From contig CAJASX010000083.1 in NCBI GenBank assembly GCA_903944725.1, positions 1 to 64,000 of the forward strand: DNA of 64,000 nucleotides, given 5' to 3'. The translations under genes and the position numbers were made by a program. The DNA comes from an uncultured beta proteobacterium. Its GTDB lineage: Bacteria > Pseudomonadota > Gammaproteobacteria > Burkholderiales > Burkholderiaceae. How positions within the stretch are numbered: position 1 is the stretch's first letter; every line of letters begins with the position of its first letter. Positions 1 through 8,860 of this stretch are shown one piece after another. A model generated the notes under the pieces. That model saw only the letters and a list, made by a program, of their open reading frames with translations, made no database searches and had not been told where the DNA came from.

Positions 1-66
1 CCCTCTCTTAAACAACGCCTAGGGGTGATAGCACCGAAGGCAGCCAAGCAAAGCGAGTTACCATGA
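1..66 (+). CDS. 3' end of an upstream gene (partial)
   Basis: Frame 1 is open from the first base to a TGA at 64-66, and its stop overlaps the ATG of the next gene as ATGA. That geometry is typical of translationally coupled genes. The visible tail is 21 residues, with a short run reading LKQRLGVIAP. From recalled Burkholderiales gene order the upstream gene is often a soluble lytic transglycosylase, but the tail is too short to identify it. Confidence 0.5.
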   Translation, partial: PSLKQRLGVIAPKAAKQSELP

Positions 67-974
67 AATACCAAATTTTATTAATTGGCGGCAATGGATT
101 TGTCGGGCGGGTGCTGGCACGCAAATTGCAAACCGCGGGTTATTCAGTACTATTACCAACCCGCCACCTTGCTGCTGCCCGTGATTTACGTCTTTTACCA
201 AATATACACTTAGTCGAAGCAGATGTGAATCAAGCTAAAGTCGTGCAGTCGCTTTGTGCGCAACTAAGCGATCAGGGTATTGTGATTAATTTAATTGGTA
301 TGCTGCACGATCGGCCAGCCCAGCCCTATGGCAATCATTTCAAACAGGCCCATGTCGATTTACCGCGCCATATTATTGCCGCTATGCAGGCCTTAAAATT
401 AAAACGGTATTTGCATATGAGTGCGCTGGGTGCTGACTCAGCAGGCCCCTCGATGTACCAACGCAGCAAGGGCGACGGCGAAAAATTAGTGAAAGAAAGT
501 AGTTTAGATTGGACAATCTTTAGACCTTCCGTTATTTTTGGTGCAGAAGATCAATTTATTAATTTATTTGTTAAGCTCACATCAATTTCTCCAGTCATAC
601 CATTAGCCCATGCCAATGCTTTATTTCAGCCAGTTAGCGTAGATGATGTAGCCAGCGCCTTTAGTCAATCTTTACAGCGCGTGCAGACTATTCATCAAGT
701 CTATGATTTAGTTGGCCCCGAAATCTTTTCGATGGCTGATCTCGTTCGTTTTGCTGCTCGTAAAGCAAATAAACCCGGTTGGATTATTCCCTTGCCAGGA
801 GCAATTGGCTATCTACAGGCTTTGGCTTTTGAGTATGGTCCGGGCCCCACCCTGATGTCACGAGACAATATTGCCTCAATGAGCTTACCTAATGTGTTGC
901 CAAGCCAAGGGCGTGATGCGCTCACTTTAGATTTTGGCCTTGCGCGAAAACGCTTAGAAAGTATGCTCGCTTGA
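63..974 (+). CDS. NDUFA9-like NAD(P)-binding epimerase/complex I-type protein
   Basis: This is an atypical short-chain dehydrogenase of the NAD-dependent epimerase group (COG0702), 303 aa. The N-terminal Rossmann signature GGNGFVG is at residues 9-15. A YxxxK pair (Y132, K136) lies in the usual catalytic region, followed by FRPSVIFG at 153-160, a hallmark of the group that includes the mitochondrial complex I subunit NDUFA9. Family members bind NADPH tightly and often have a structural or quinone-related role; the function here is not known. The start ATG overlaps the previous stop, and the stop overlaps the TTG start of cca, so it sits within an operon. Its exact role is inference only. Confidence 0.8.
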   Translation: MKYQILLIGGNGFVGRVLARKLQTAGYSVLLPTRHLAAARDLRLLPNIHLVEADVNQAKVVQSLCAQLSDQGIVINLIGMLHDRPAQPYGNHFKQAHVDLPRHIIAAMQALKLKRYLHMSALGADSAGPSMYQRSKGDGEKLVKESSLDWTIFRPSVIFGAEDQFINLFVKLTSISPVIPLAHANALFQPVSVDDVASAFSQSLQRVQTIHQVYDLVGPEIFSMADLVRFAARKANKPGWIIPLPGAIGYLQALAFEYGPGPTLMSRDNIASMSLPNVLPSQGRDALTLDFGLARKRLESMLA

Positions 975-2137
975 AAATATATGCTGTTGGCGGAGCTATC
1001 CGCGATAATTTATTGGGCTTATCAATGCATGATATTGACTATGTTGTGGTCGGCTCTAGCCCTTCTGCAATGGTCGCTCTGGGATATCGGCCAGTAGGCA
1101 ATGAATTTCCAGTATTCCTGCACCCAACAACACAAGCTGAATATGCGCTAGCGCGTACCGAACGCAAAATAGGTAAAGGCTATCAAGGTTTTGTATTTCA
1201 TACTGATCCAAACGTCACTCTTGAAGAAGATCTTGAGCGGCGTGACTTAACTATCAATGCCATGGCGCAAGCATTAGATAACAAAGGGCAGTTAAGTGGG
1301 CCAATCATTGATCCCTTTGGTGGACAAGCCGACTTAGCCAACAAGGTATTGCGCCACGTTTCGGCTGCATTTGCCGAAGACCCTTTACGTTTGTTACGGT
1401 TAGCTCGTTTTGCAGCCGCTTTACCTGCTTTTGAAATTGCACCAGAAACCGTTCTAGCCGCACAAGAAATTGTGCGTAGTGGCGAACTGCGTAATTTATC
1501 AGCCGAACGAGTTTGGCAAGAGTTGGCCCGTGGTTTTATCGCTGCGCAGCCACTACGGATGCTCGAGGTATTGCAGCTCACTAAAGCCGCAGCAGAACTA
1601 CTTGCTAGCGGCACAAAGCAGAGATTAAAAGATGATCAGGCAAAAAAAACATTGGCCATTGAACTTAATTTAATTACTAGCAGTGAAGATAAGATCGCAG
1701 ATGTTTGTGCTGTCATACTCAGTAATTTAAGTGCAACTGAAATTACGCAATGGGCCGAGCAAGTGCGTATGCCAAACCGCATTCGCGATTACGCTATATT
1801 ATTTTCAGCACTGCGCACATTAATTTTGGTGGAGCCTACTAATGCCCTAGACGTAATCGCTTGGTTTAATCGTGCCGATGTTTGGCGCAACCCCCTGCGC
1901 GCAGATGCGCTCTTGCACTTGCTACAACAGTTAAGTTATCAGGCAGAGACCTTAATCTTGTCGTTACATGCCGCCCAAGCAGTTGATGCGGCGCAAATTG
2001 CCCAGCTTAATACTCCTAGCGCTACTACGCGCCAGCAGAGTTCACCTACACAGCCTATAGCGGGAGAGAAAATTAGGCTAGCCATTGAGGCGGCTCGCTT
2101 AAAGGCCATCGAACCGTACTGCAGCAAAAAAAATTAA
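971..2137 (+). CDS. cca: CCA tRNA nucleotidyltransferase
   Basis: This enzyme adds or repairs the 3' CCA end of tRNAs using CTP and ATP. The class II nucleotidyltransferase head is clear: GGAIRD at residues 7-12, the DID metal-binding pair at 21-23, the neck motif RRDLTINAMA near 90-99, DPLRLLRLARFAA at 137-149 and AERVWQEL at 178-185. It begins with TTG in a TTGA overlap with the preceding stop; no ATG would keep the conserved N-terminus. The bacterial long form normally carries a C-terminal HD phosphohydrolase domain. In the 388 aa here I cannot find an HD-type metal motif, so only the nucleotidyltransferase activity is assigned. The 3' end overlaps the convergent methyltransferase gene by 4 bp. 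Confidence 0.93.
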   Translation: MKIYAVGGAIRDNLLGLSMHDIDYVVVGSSPSAMVALGYRPVGNEFPVFLHPTTQAEYALARTERKIGKGYQGFVFHTDPNVTLEEDLERRDLTINAMAQALDNKGQLSGPIIDPFGGQADLANKVLRHVSAAFAEDPLRLLRLARFAAALPAFEIAPETVLAAQEIVRSGELRNLSAERVWQELARGFIAAQPLRMLEVLQLTKAAAELLASGTKQRLKDDQAKKTLAIELNLITSSEDKIADVCAVILSNLSATEITQWAEQVRMPNRIRDYAILFSALRTLILVEPTNALDVIAWFNRADVWRNPLRADALLHLLQQLSYQAETLILSLHAAQAVDAAQIAQLNTPSATTRQQSSPTQPIAGEKIRLAIEAARLKAIEPYCSKKN

Positions 2138-3339
2138 AGAAAGTTGGTAAGGCGATTTCTACCGCCTAGGCCTGGTAACATTGACAAATCAATTGCTTGT
2201 GGAAAAAAACGCTGCAGATTTTTTGCGCAGGCGAAGACTTTAAAAAGCTCACCCATCTCAGCTTCAGATAATAATTTTTGTAAAGCTTGCGAAATCGGAA
2301 AAAATCGTTTTGGGTCATTTGGATCAGCTGTTTTTAGGGCTAAATCACCAATACCAGCTTCTAGTAAAAAACTCGCTTGATTATTTAAATAGATTGCCTG
2401 TGCACCAGCTTGAGTTACTGTATTGGCAATGCCTGTCCATTCCACATGACTAGTTAAATCACATAAGCCTGGCCAATAAAACGGATCATTAATAGTTTGG
2501 TGGCGAAGGTGCCCAATGAGAGAGCCTTGATCACGTTGCGGATGATAAAACTCGTGGGCTGGAAAACCATAATCAAAGCTCAACACTAAGCCCGTATGAA
2601 GCTTACTTACAATGGTGTTTATCCATGCATTTGCTTGCGGATGAATTTCAGTGGTATACCCGGTGGAAAAATTGGCAGTAAGAAGCAAGGCCTCGGGTAA
2701 TAAGTCTTTTGCTACTTCAGCACCAAGCGACCAGTGTAATTGCTCGCCAGTCAGGCCTACGCCTTGGAAAAACCAGCGGCCTTGTTTAAGCACAATGACT
2801 TCACAAGGCAAGGCATCTAAAACTTCATTAGCGATAATGATGCCTACATATCCATCGGGCATAGCTTGTAACCAGTGAAACTCAGTTGGCCAAGCCTGCT
2901 GATGTTTGGCGGCCTGAATGCGAGTTTCTTGGCGATGGGTAAGGTCAGGAGAAATTTCTAAAAAATCATAATGCGTTAGCGGTGCGCCAAGTACTGTCAA
3001 TTGCTGCACCAGCGTTTGGGCAAGTTTTCCGCTGCCAGCACCAAATTCTAAAATGCGAGTTGGCAGCCCTGCTTGTCGCAGGGCAAGTAAAACTGGCGCT
3101 AAGCATGCAGCAATGGTTTGGCCAAATAAAGGGCTTAATTCTGGGGCGGTAGTGAAGTCGCCAGCTGGCCCAAATTTATGCAATGCCGACCCATAATATC
3201 CATATTGAGGGTCATACAGCGCTTTATCCATATAGCTTGAAAAGGGAATCCAGCCGTCATTTTGACGAATTTTCGCCCTAATTTTGCTTTGGAGTAGCTG
3301 ACTATGCTCCATTTCCGATCTGCTCAAGGTAATATCCAT
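2134..3339 (-). CDS. class I SAM-dependent methyltransferase, NDUFAF7/MidA-like
   Basis: This belongs to the COG1565 family (401 aa), whose mitochondrial member NDUFAF7 dimethylates an arginine of complex I subunit NDUFS2. Family marks seen are YMDKALYDPQYGYY at 36-49, GDFTTAPELSPLFG at 60-73, the SAM-binding loop ILEFGAGSGKLA at 96-107, and NEVLDALP about 170. Bacterial members are common, but their substrate is less well known. The gene is convergent with cca, with a 4 bp overlap of the 3' ends, and its start faces the folM-like SDR across only 31 bp. A role in NADH dehydrogenase assembly is inferred from homology and fits the NDUFA9-like gene nearby. Confidence 0.85.
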   Translation of the reverse strand: MDITLSRSEMEHSQLLQSKIRAKIRQNDGWIPFSSYMDKALYDPQYGYYGSALHKFGPAGDFTTAPELSPLFGQTIAACLAPVLLALRQAGLPTRILEFGAGSGKLAQTLVQQLTVLGAPLTHYDFLEISPDLTHRQETRIQAAKHQQAWPTEFHWLQAMPDGYVGIIIANEVLDALPCEVIVLKQGRWFFQGVGLTGEQLHWSLGAEVAKDLLPEALLLTANFSTGYTTEIHPQANAWINTIVSKLHTGLVLSFDYGFPAHEFYHPQRDQGSLIGHLRHQTINDPFYWPGLCDLTSHVEWTGIANTVTQAGAQAIYLNNQASFLLEAGIGDLALKTADPNDPKRFFPISQALQKLLSEAEMGELFKVFACAKNLQRFFPQAIDLSMLPGLGGRNRLTNFL

Positions 3340-3370
3340 AGCTCACTAGTCTAAGAGAATTTTTGTTTGT

Positions 3371-4195
3371 ATGAGTAAACATCCTGCCACTCCTCGCACC
3401 AGCAAGCTGGTATTAATTACTGGGGCTGCTAAACGCTTAGGGCGTGAGATTGCCCTCGAGTTTGCTAAACAGGGCTGGGATATTGCCTTGCACTACGGAC
3501 ACTCACAAGCTGAAGCATTAGTAACCCAAGCCGAAATTATCTCGCTTGGGGGGCAGTGCTGCATTTTTCAAGCTGATTTAATGCTTGAGATAGAAGTCAA
3601 GCAGTTATTTACCAACGTTGAATCTACTTTAGGTCCTTTGTCTTGTTTGGTAAATAGCGCCGCAAGTTTTGACTATGATCGACTAAGCATGCTTGAAGCT
3701 CCCTTTCAAGCCGATTTTCTTTTACGCACCATGCAGCTAAATTTAGCAGCGCCAATTTTATTAACCCAATTAATGTATTTGCAGCAAAAAAAACAAGCCA
3801 AAATGAACCCACAGTCGCAGCGTTTATTTATACCTGCCGCAATTCAATTACTTGACCAAAAATTAATTAATCCAAATCCTGATTATTTTTCTTATACCCT
3901 TTCTAAAAATGCACTACAAGGAGCGACGCAATTATTGGCCGTAGATTTTGCTCCCGAATTGCGTGTGGTTGGCTTAGCCCCAGGCATTACTTTGCCTTCA
4001 GGCGAACAAAGCCAAGCTAGTTTTTCGCAGGCACATCAAATGACGCCTCTAGGAGGATCCTCAAATCCGGAAGATATTGGTAAGGCCGCAGTATTCTTAG
4101 CAGGGGCTCGGGCCATTACTGGCACCACCCTTTATGTTGATGGGGGACAGCATTTATTTCCATCAGCGCGCGATATTATGTTTACAACTCAGTAG
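3371..4195 (+). CDS. SDR oxidoreductase, pteridine reductase/FolM-like
   Basis: This short-chain dehydrogenase has 274 aa. The glycine-rich motif is TGAAKRLG (17-24), the TGxxxRxG form that favours NADPH and typifies pteridine reductases, rather than TGxxxGIG. The catalytic pair is Y175 and K179. The usual catalytic serine is replaced: D162 lies 13 residues before the tyrosine, the same spacing as the Asp-Tyr pair I recall for Leishmania PTR1 (D181/Y194). This suggests reduction of a pterin or dihydrofolate, like FolM. The next gene, 9 bp downstream, is folB, which supports a folate/pterin role. I leave the symbol empty because other SDR activities remain possible. Confidence 0.75.
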   Translation: MSKHPATPRTSKLVLITGAAKRLGREIALEFAKQGWDIALHYGHSQAEALVTQAEIISLGGQCCIFQADLMLEIEVKQLFTNVESTLGPLSCLVNSAASFDYDRLSMLEAPFQADFLLRTMQLNLAAPILLTQLMYLQQKKQAKMNPQSQRLFIPAAIQLLDQKLINPNPDYFSYTLSKNALQGATQLLAVDFAPELRVVGLAPGITLPSGEQSQASFSQAHQMTPLGGSSNPEDIGKAAVFLAGARAITGTTLYVDGGQHLFPSARDIMFTTQ

Positions 4196-4204
4196 GTCAA
4201 ATTT

Positions 4205-4603
4205 ATGCAAGTTACTCATCCAAAACTCAACCTGATGGAATATCGCCGTTTATTTTTAGAAGATTATGAGGTTTATATCAATATCGGTGTCCATGATCAT
4301 GAAAAAAAAGCCGAGCAGCGCGTCATTTTAAATGTTGATTTATATATTCCCATCGAAATCAATACGCCAAAAGAAGATCGCCTCGAAGAAGTGGTCGATT
4401 ATGATTTTATGCGTGAGACTATTCGACTACGTACGCAAAAAGGCCATATTCATTTGCAGGAAACCTTATGCGATACCATCGCAGATGCCATGCTAGAGCA
4501 CCCTAAGGTAATGGCTGTTCGTATTTCTACGGCTAAGCCCGATGTTTATCCCGATTGCGCTGCGGTAGGGGTTGAAATTTTTCGAATTAAGCAAAACAAT
4601 TAA
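4205..4603 (+). CDS. folB: dihydroneopterin aldolase
   Basis: FolB converts 7,8-dihydroneopterin to 6-hydroxymethyl-7,8-dihydropterin and glycolaldehyde in folate synthesis. It has 132 aa. Seen are IGVHDHEK (27-34), the VDYD segment (64-67) with the conserved tyrosine, a glutamate in HIHLQETLCD (E86), and the catalytic lysine K111 in a KPD context near the end. The N-terminus is about 10 residues longer than the compact family core; a start at M11 is possible. It follows the pteridine-reductase-like SDR closely and is read in the same direction as ttcA, 18 bp downstream. Confidence 0.92.
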   Translation: MQVTHPKLNLMEYRRLFLEDYEVYINIGVHDHEKKAEQRVILNVDLYIPIEINTPKEDRLEEVVDYDFMRETIRLRTQKGHIHLQETLCDTIADAMLEHPKVMAVRISTAKPDVYPDCAAVGVEIFRIKQNN

Positions 4604-4621
4604 AACTAGGTCGTTATACAC

Positions 4622-5527
4622 ATGGATCCGCGTAAAGTTGTGTTCGAAGAAAATAAGTTAGAAAAAAAATTGTGCCGTTTAGTTGGGCAGGCTATTGGTG
4701 ATTTTAAGATGATTGCTGCGGGCGATAAAGTAATGGTCTGCGTTTCTGGTGGTAAAGATAGCTATGCCATGCTTGATATTTTGCTCAAACTCAAAGAGCG
4801 AGCACCGATTCCATTTGACATCATTGCGGTTAACTTAGATCAGCGCCAACCAAACTTTCCTGCCGAAGTGTTGCCAAATTATTTGACTAGCTTAGCCGTA
4901 CCTTTTCATATTGAGTCACAAGATACCTACAGTATTGTGAAGCGCGTCATTCCCGAAGGAAAGACTACCTGTGGTTTATGCTCACGTTTACGCCGCGGCA
5001 TTTTATATCGGGTAGCGAGCGAGTTAGGCGCTACCAAAATTGCCTTAGGACACCACCGCGAGGATATTTTAGAAACCTTTTTGTTAAATATATTTTATGC
5101 CGGCAAACTCAAGGCGATGCCGCCAAAATTGCGTTCCGACGACGGTCGGCACATTGTGATTCGTCCACTTGCCTATGTGCCAGAGCGTTTACTAGAGCGT
5201 TACGCCAGTGTGATGAAATTTCCAATTATTCCCTGTGATCTGTGTGGTAGTCAGCCTAATTTACAACGAGGTGCGATGAAGCAAATGCTACATGATTGGG
5301 AGAAAAAAACCCCTGGTCGAGTAGACAATCTTTTTCGTGCCCTGCATCAAATTGTGCCTTCACATTTACTCGATAGTGCAGTATTTAATTTTAAAAATCT
5401 TGACTTGGCTGAAGCGCTCCTGGGTTTTCAACCCAAGATAGATGGGGATAGAGCGTTTGATAAGAGCACCCCAGAATTGACTGCAGATGCAACAGTCACC
5501 TTGGGCACTTATACTGCAGGCTTATGA
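4622..5527 (+). CDS. ttcA: tRNA 2-thiocytidine(32) synthetase
   Basis: TtcA is a cytoplasmic Fe-S enzyme that thiolates cytidine 32 of certain tRNAs. The PP-loop SGGKDS (42-47) activates the base with ATP. Two CxxC pairs (C117/C120 in TTCGLC and C205/C208 in PCDLC) match the cluster-binding and catalytic cysteines of the family. The protein is 301 aa, the usual length. The stop overlaps the glmU start as ATGA (5524-5527), which indicates translational coupling with an otherwise unrelated pathway. Confidence 0.96.
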   Translation: MDPRKVVFEENKLEKKLCRLVGQAIGDFKMIAAGDKVMVCVSGGKDSYAMLDILLKLKERAPIPFDIIAVNLDQRQPNFPAEVLPNYLTSLAVPFHIESQDTYSIVKRVIPEGKTTCGLCSRLRRGILYRVASELGATKIALGHHREDILETFLLNIFYAGKLKAMPPKLRSDDGRHIVIRPLAYVPERLLERYASVMKFPIIPCDLCGSQPNLQRGAMKQMLHDWEKKTPGRVDNLFRALHQIVPSHLLDSAVFNFKNLDLAEALLGFQPKIDGDRAFDKSTPELTADATVTLGTYTAGL

Positions 5528-6969
5528 ATATTGTTATTTTGGCAGCCGGACAAGGTCAACGCATGCGCTCAGCCTTGCCTAAAGTAATGCAAATATTGGC
5601 TGGTAAGCCGATGTTGCAATATGTGCTCGAAACCGCTTTAACCGTAAGCCCAAAAACGAAGCCAGTAGTGGTAATTGGCCATGGTGCGCCGTTAGTAAGC
5701 CAATTTATTGCCCATTTTGCAGAGCAAAATAAAGCCACCTCTAAACTCAGTGCCAATATAAGCACTGTATTACAGGCGCAGCAAAAGGGTACTGGGCACG
5801 CCTTATTACAAGCCTTACCAAAACTTAATTTAAGTGAACCAACACTTGTTTTGTATGGCGATGTGCCTTTAATTAGCCCAGTGACATTAAGACGCTTAAT
5901 TAAATTAGCCGATGGCGTTGCCAAGCAAGATTCAGCCTTAGCCCTATTGACACAAAAGATGGCTGATTCCAAAGGCTATGGACGCATTGTGCGAAATTCG
6001 GCAGACGAAGTAATTGCCATCATTGAAGAAAAAGATGCTAGCCCACAACAACAAGCAATTCAAGAAATTAATACTGGCATGATGGTTTTGCCCAGCCAGC
6101 ACCTCAAGCGTTGGCTTAAGGCTTTACACGTCAGTAATGCCCAGGGCGAATATTATCTAACTGATGTGATTGCCATGGCAGTTAAAGATGGCGTACCGAT
6201 TCGAACTACCCAAACTATTAATGCATGGGAATCGATTGGTGTAAATGATCGTGCTCAACTAGCTGCTTTAGAGCGCATTACTCAGCGGGAAATTGCTAGC
6301 AATTTATTGGCTAATGGGGTATCTCTGGCCGATCCTGCGCGCCTTGATGTGCGGGGTAAATTAAGTTGTGGTCAAGACGTCTTTATTGATATTGGTTGCT
6401 TATTTGAGGGCAATGTTTCTTTGGCGGCAGGTGTCAAGGTCGGACCTAACTGCGTACTAAGGAATAGCCAAGTGGGTAAGCGAGTAGTACTTCAAGCTTT
6501 TAGTCATCTTGATGGGGCAACTATTAGCGATGATTGCATCATAGGCCCCTACGCGCGTTTACGGCCTGGCGCTAATTTAGCCAATGATGTTCATATTGGT
6601 AACTTTGTTGAAGTTAAAAATAGTCAATTGGGCTCGCATAGTAAAGCCAATCATTTAGCGTATGTTGGCGATGCCGTTGTTGGTAAGCGGGTAAACATTG
6701 GAGCGGGCACAATTACGTGCAACTATGATGGAATTAATAAACACCAAACCATTATTGAAGATGATGTATTTATTGGCTCTGATACTCAGCTGGTGGCACC
6801 AGTAAGAGTAGGACGTGGTGCAACATTAGGCGCTGGCACTACCTTAACTAAAGACGCACCTGCAAATCAACTGACCGTTTCACGTGCCAAGCAAGTTTCA
6901 GTAGCATGGCAACGCCCAGAAAAAAAAATGCTTGTTAAGAAAAAATTATCAAGCAAGGGAAAAAAATAG
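5524..6969 (+). CDS. glmU: bifunctional UDP-GlcNAc pyrophosphorylase/GlcN-1-P acetyltransferase
   Basis: GlmU acetylates glucosamine-1-phosphate and then uridylylates it to give UDP-N-acetylglucosamine for peptidoglycan and LPS. The N-terminal uridyltransferase loop [10 protein letters not shown] is at 7-16, with lysine 20 following; GTGHALLQA lies near 95-103. From about residue 260 the sequence turns into left-handed beta-helix hexapeptide repeats (for example [10 protein letters not shown] and [11 protein letters not shown]). At 481 aa it is slightly longer than the E. coli enzyme because of a lysine-rich tail. The ATG overlaps the ttcA stop, and its TAG is followed directly, in frame, by the glmS ATG. 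It is coupled to glmS, which makes its upstream substrate. Confidence 0.97.
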   Translation: MNIVILAAGQGQRMRSALPKVMQILAGKPMLQYVLETALTVSPKTKPVVVIGHGAPLVSQFIAHFAEQNKATSKLSANISTVLQAQQKGTGHALLQALPKLNLSEPTLVLYGDVPLISPVTLRRLIKLADGVAKQDSALALLTQKMADSKGYGRIVRNSADEVIAIIEEKDASPQQQAIQEINTGMMVLPSQHLKRWLKALHVSNAQGEYYLTDVIAMAVKDGVPIRTTQTINAWESIGVNDRAQLAALERITQREIASNLLANGVSLADPARLDVRGKLSCGQDVFIDIGCLFEGNVSLAAGVKVGPNCVLRNSQVGKRVVLQAFSHLDGATISDDCIIGPYARLRPGANLANDVHIGNFVEVKNSQLGSHSKANHLAYVGDAVVGKRVNIGAGTITCNYDGINKHQTIIEDDVFIGSDTQLVAPVRVGRGATLGAGTTLTKDAPANQLTVSRAKQVSVAWQRPEKKMLVKKKLSSKGKK

Positions 6970-8802
6970 ATGTGCGGTATTGTCGGTGCAGCCTCTACGC
7001 ACAATGTTGTTGAAACGCTCGTCGAGGGTTTACGCCGTTTAGAATATCGCGGTTATGACTCTTGTGGGTTTGCCCTCATCAATATAGCTAACCCCCTGCA
7101 TCCAATTGAGCGAGCACGCACTACAGCGCGCGTTGCCGATTTAGCTAGCCAAGCTGATCAATTTACGGGCACGCTTGGTATTGCCCATACTCGCTGGGCA
7201 ACCCACGGTAAGCCCGATACTGAAAATGCACATCCCCATATTTCGCAAAATTTGATTGCAGTAGTCCATAACGGCATTATTGAAAATTACGAAAATTTAC
7301 GTGCTGACTTAAAGCAAGCTGGCTATGTGTTTAGTTCAGAAACCGATACTGAAGTAATTGCGCATTTAATTCATCAGGTTTATACCGCGCAAAACGAACG
7401 TAATTTAGCCTTGGCGGTAAGCCTCGTGTTGCCGCGTTTACACGGCGCCTATGCAATTGCAGTAATTGCGCAGGATGACCCACAAACCCTAATTGGCGCA
7501 CGAGCGGGGTCGCCTTTGGTAGCGGCATTTGGTGACAATGAAAATTTCTTAGCTTCCGATGCATTAGCCCTGGCGGGTAAGGCAGAATTAATCAGCTATT
7601 TGGAGGAAGGTGATATCGCCATTGTAACGAGCAGCACTATCAAAATAATGGATCAGACAGGCGCAATTTTAGTGCGTGATCGTAAGCCTATGCCAGCTCA
7701 AGCTGACGCTGTTAATTTAGGACCATATCAGCATTTCATGCAGAAAGAAATTTTTGAGCAACCCCGAGCCATTGCCGACACCTTAGCTAATGTGATCGAT
7801 TTTGGTCCTGAGTTATTTGGCGCTGATGTACGGCAGTGGCTAGAATTTGAGCAAATTTTAATTTTGGCCTGTGGCACTAGTTACTATGCGGCCTGTGTTG
7901 GCAAGTATTGGCTTGAAGATCTTGGTGGGATTTCTACTCAGGTTGAAATTGCCAGTGAGTATCGCTATCGCAAAACAGTTTTTCAGCCTAATACCCTAGT
8001 AATTGTAGTATCGCAGTCTGGTGAAACTGCTGATACCTTAGCCGCATTGCGCCATGCCAAGAGTTTGGGGCATCGTAATACCTTAGCCATTTGCAATGTT
8101 GCTAGTAGCGCAATGGTACGTGAAACTTCTTGGCACTTCATTACTAAAGCAGGCACTGAAATTGGCGTAGCCTCAACTAAAGCCTTTACTACCCAATTAG
8201 TGGCCCTATATTTATTAGCCGCCTCGATTGCCAAGCGGGGCGGAGCCTTAAATGCTGATGCACAAAAAGGATTATTACGCCGCTTGCGTCAACTGCCTAA
8301 AGCCTTATATGCCGTTTTGGCCCTAGAGCCCCAAATTATTGCTTGGAGCGAGACTTTTGCCAAATGTGAAAATGCGCTTTTTTTAGGACGCGGTTTGTAT
8401 TATCCGATTGCGCTCGAAGGTGCTCTTAAGTTAAAAGAAATTTCTTATATTCATGCAGAGGCTTATCCGGCCGGCGAATTAAAGCATGGTCCGCTGGCAT
8501 TAGTAACTGACAAAATGCCAGTTGTAACGGTCGCGCCAAACGATGCTTTACTAGAAAAATTAAAATCAAATATGCAGGAAGTAAAAGCGCGTGGTGGCAT
8601 GTTATATGTGTTTACCGACCGTGATACCCAACTAAAAAGTAGCGACGGCATTCATGTCATCGGTTTACCAGAATACTATGGCGATCTTTCACCAATATTG
8701 CAAGTAGTCCCCCTGCAATTGTTGGCCTACCATACTGCTTGTGCTCGGGGTACCGATGTTGATAAGCCGCGCAATTTAGCAAAAAGCGTGACAGTGGAGT
8801 AA
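6970..8802 (+). CDS. glmS: glutamine-fructose-6-phosphate aminotransferase (isomerizing)
   Basis: GlmS makes glucosamine-6-phosphate from fructose-6-phosphate and glutamine, the entry step to amino sugars. The mature N-terminal nucleophile is Cys2 in MCGIVGA. The glutaminase domain contains HTRWATHG and the phrase [10 protein letters not shown]. Two SIS sugar isomerase domains follow (CGTSYYA and SQSGETADT in the first), and the protein ends with the conserved [10 protein letters not shown]. The length is 610 aa, as expected. The start codon abuts the glmU stop. I see no glmS ribozyme or riboswitch, and there is no room for one in this arrangement. Confidence 0.97.
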   Translation: MCGIVGAASTHNVVETLVEGLRRLEYRGYDSCGFALINIANPLHPIERARTTARVADLASQADQFTGTLGIAHTRWATHGKPDTENAHPHISQNLIAVVHNGIIENYENLRADLKQAGYVFSSETDTEVIAHLIHQVYTAQNERNLALAVSLVLPRLHGAYAIAVIAQDDPQTLIGARAGSPLVAAFGDNENFLASDALALAGKAELISYLEEGDIAIVTSSTIKIMDQTGAILVRDRKPMPAQADAVNLGPYQHFMQKEIFEQPRAIADTLANVIDFGPELFGADVRQWLEFEQILILACGTSYYAACVGKYWLEDLGGISTQVEIASEYRYRKTVFQPNTLVIVVSQSGETADTLAALRHAKSLGHRNTLAICNVASSAMVRETSWHFITKAGTEIGVASTKAFTTQLVALYLLAASIAKRGGALNADAQKGLLRRLRQLPKALYAVLALEPQIIAWSETFAKCENALFLGRGLYYPIALEGALKLKEISYIHAEAYPAGELKHGPLALVTDKMPVVTVAPNDALLEKLKSNMQEVKARGGMLYVFTDRDTQLKSSDGIHVIGLPEYYGDLSPILQVVPLQLLAYHTACARGTDVDKPRNLAKSVTVE

Positions 8803-8860
8803 TAGGCAAAATCCCTTTAAGGATCAGGGAAAAATACCCATTTGTGTTCAAATAAGCTTT

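Noticed and set aside
8810..8845. Terminator between glmS and the efflux operon
   Set aside because: Only 5-bp arms (TCCCT/AGGGA) with a long loop and no T-run.
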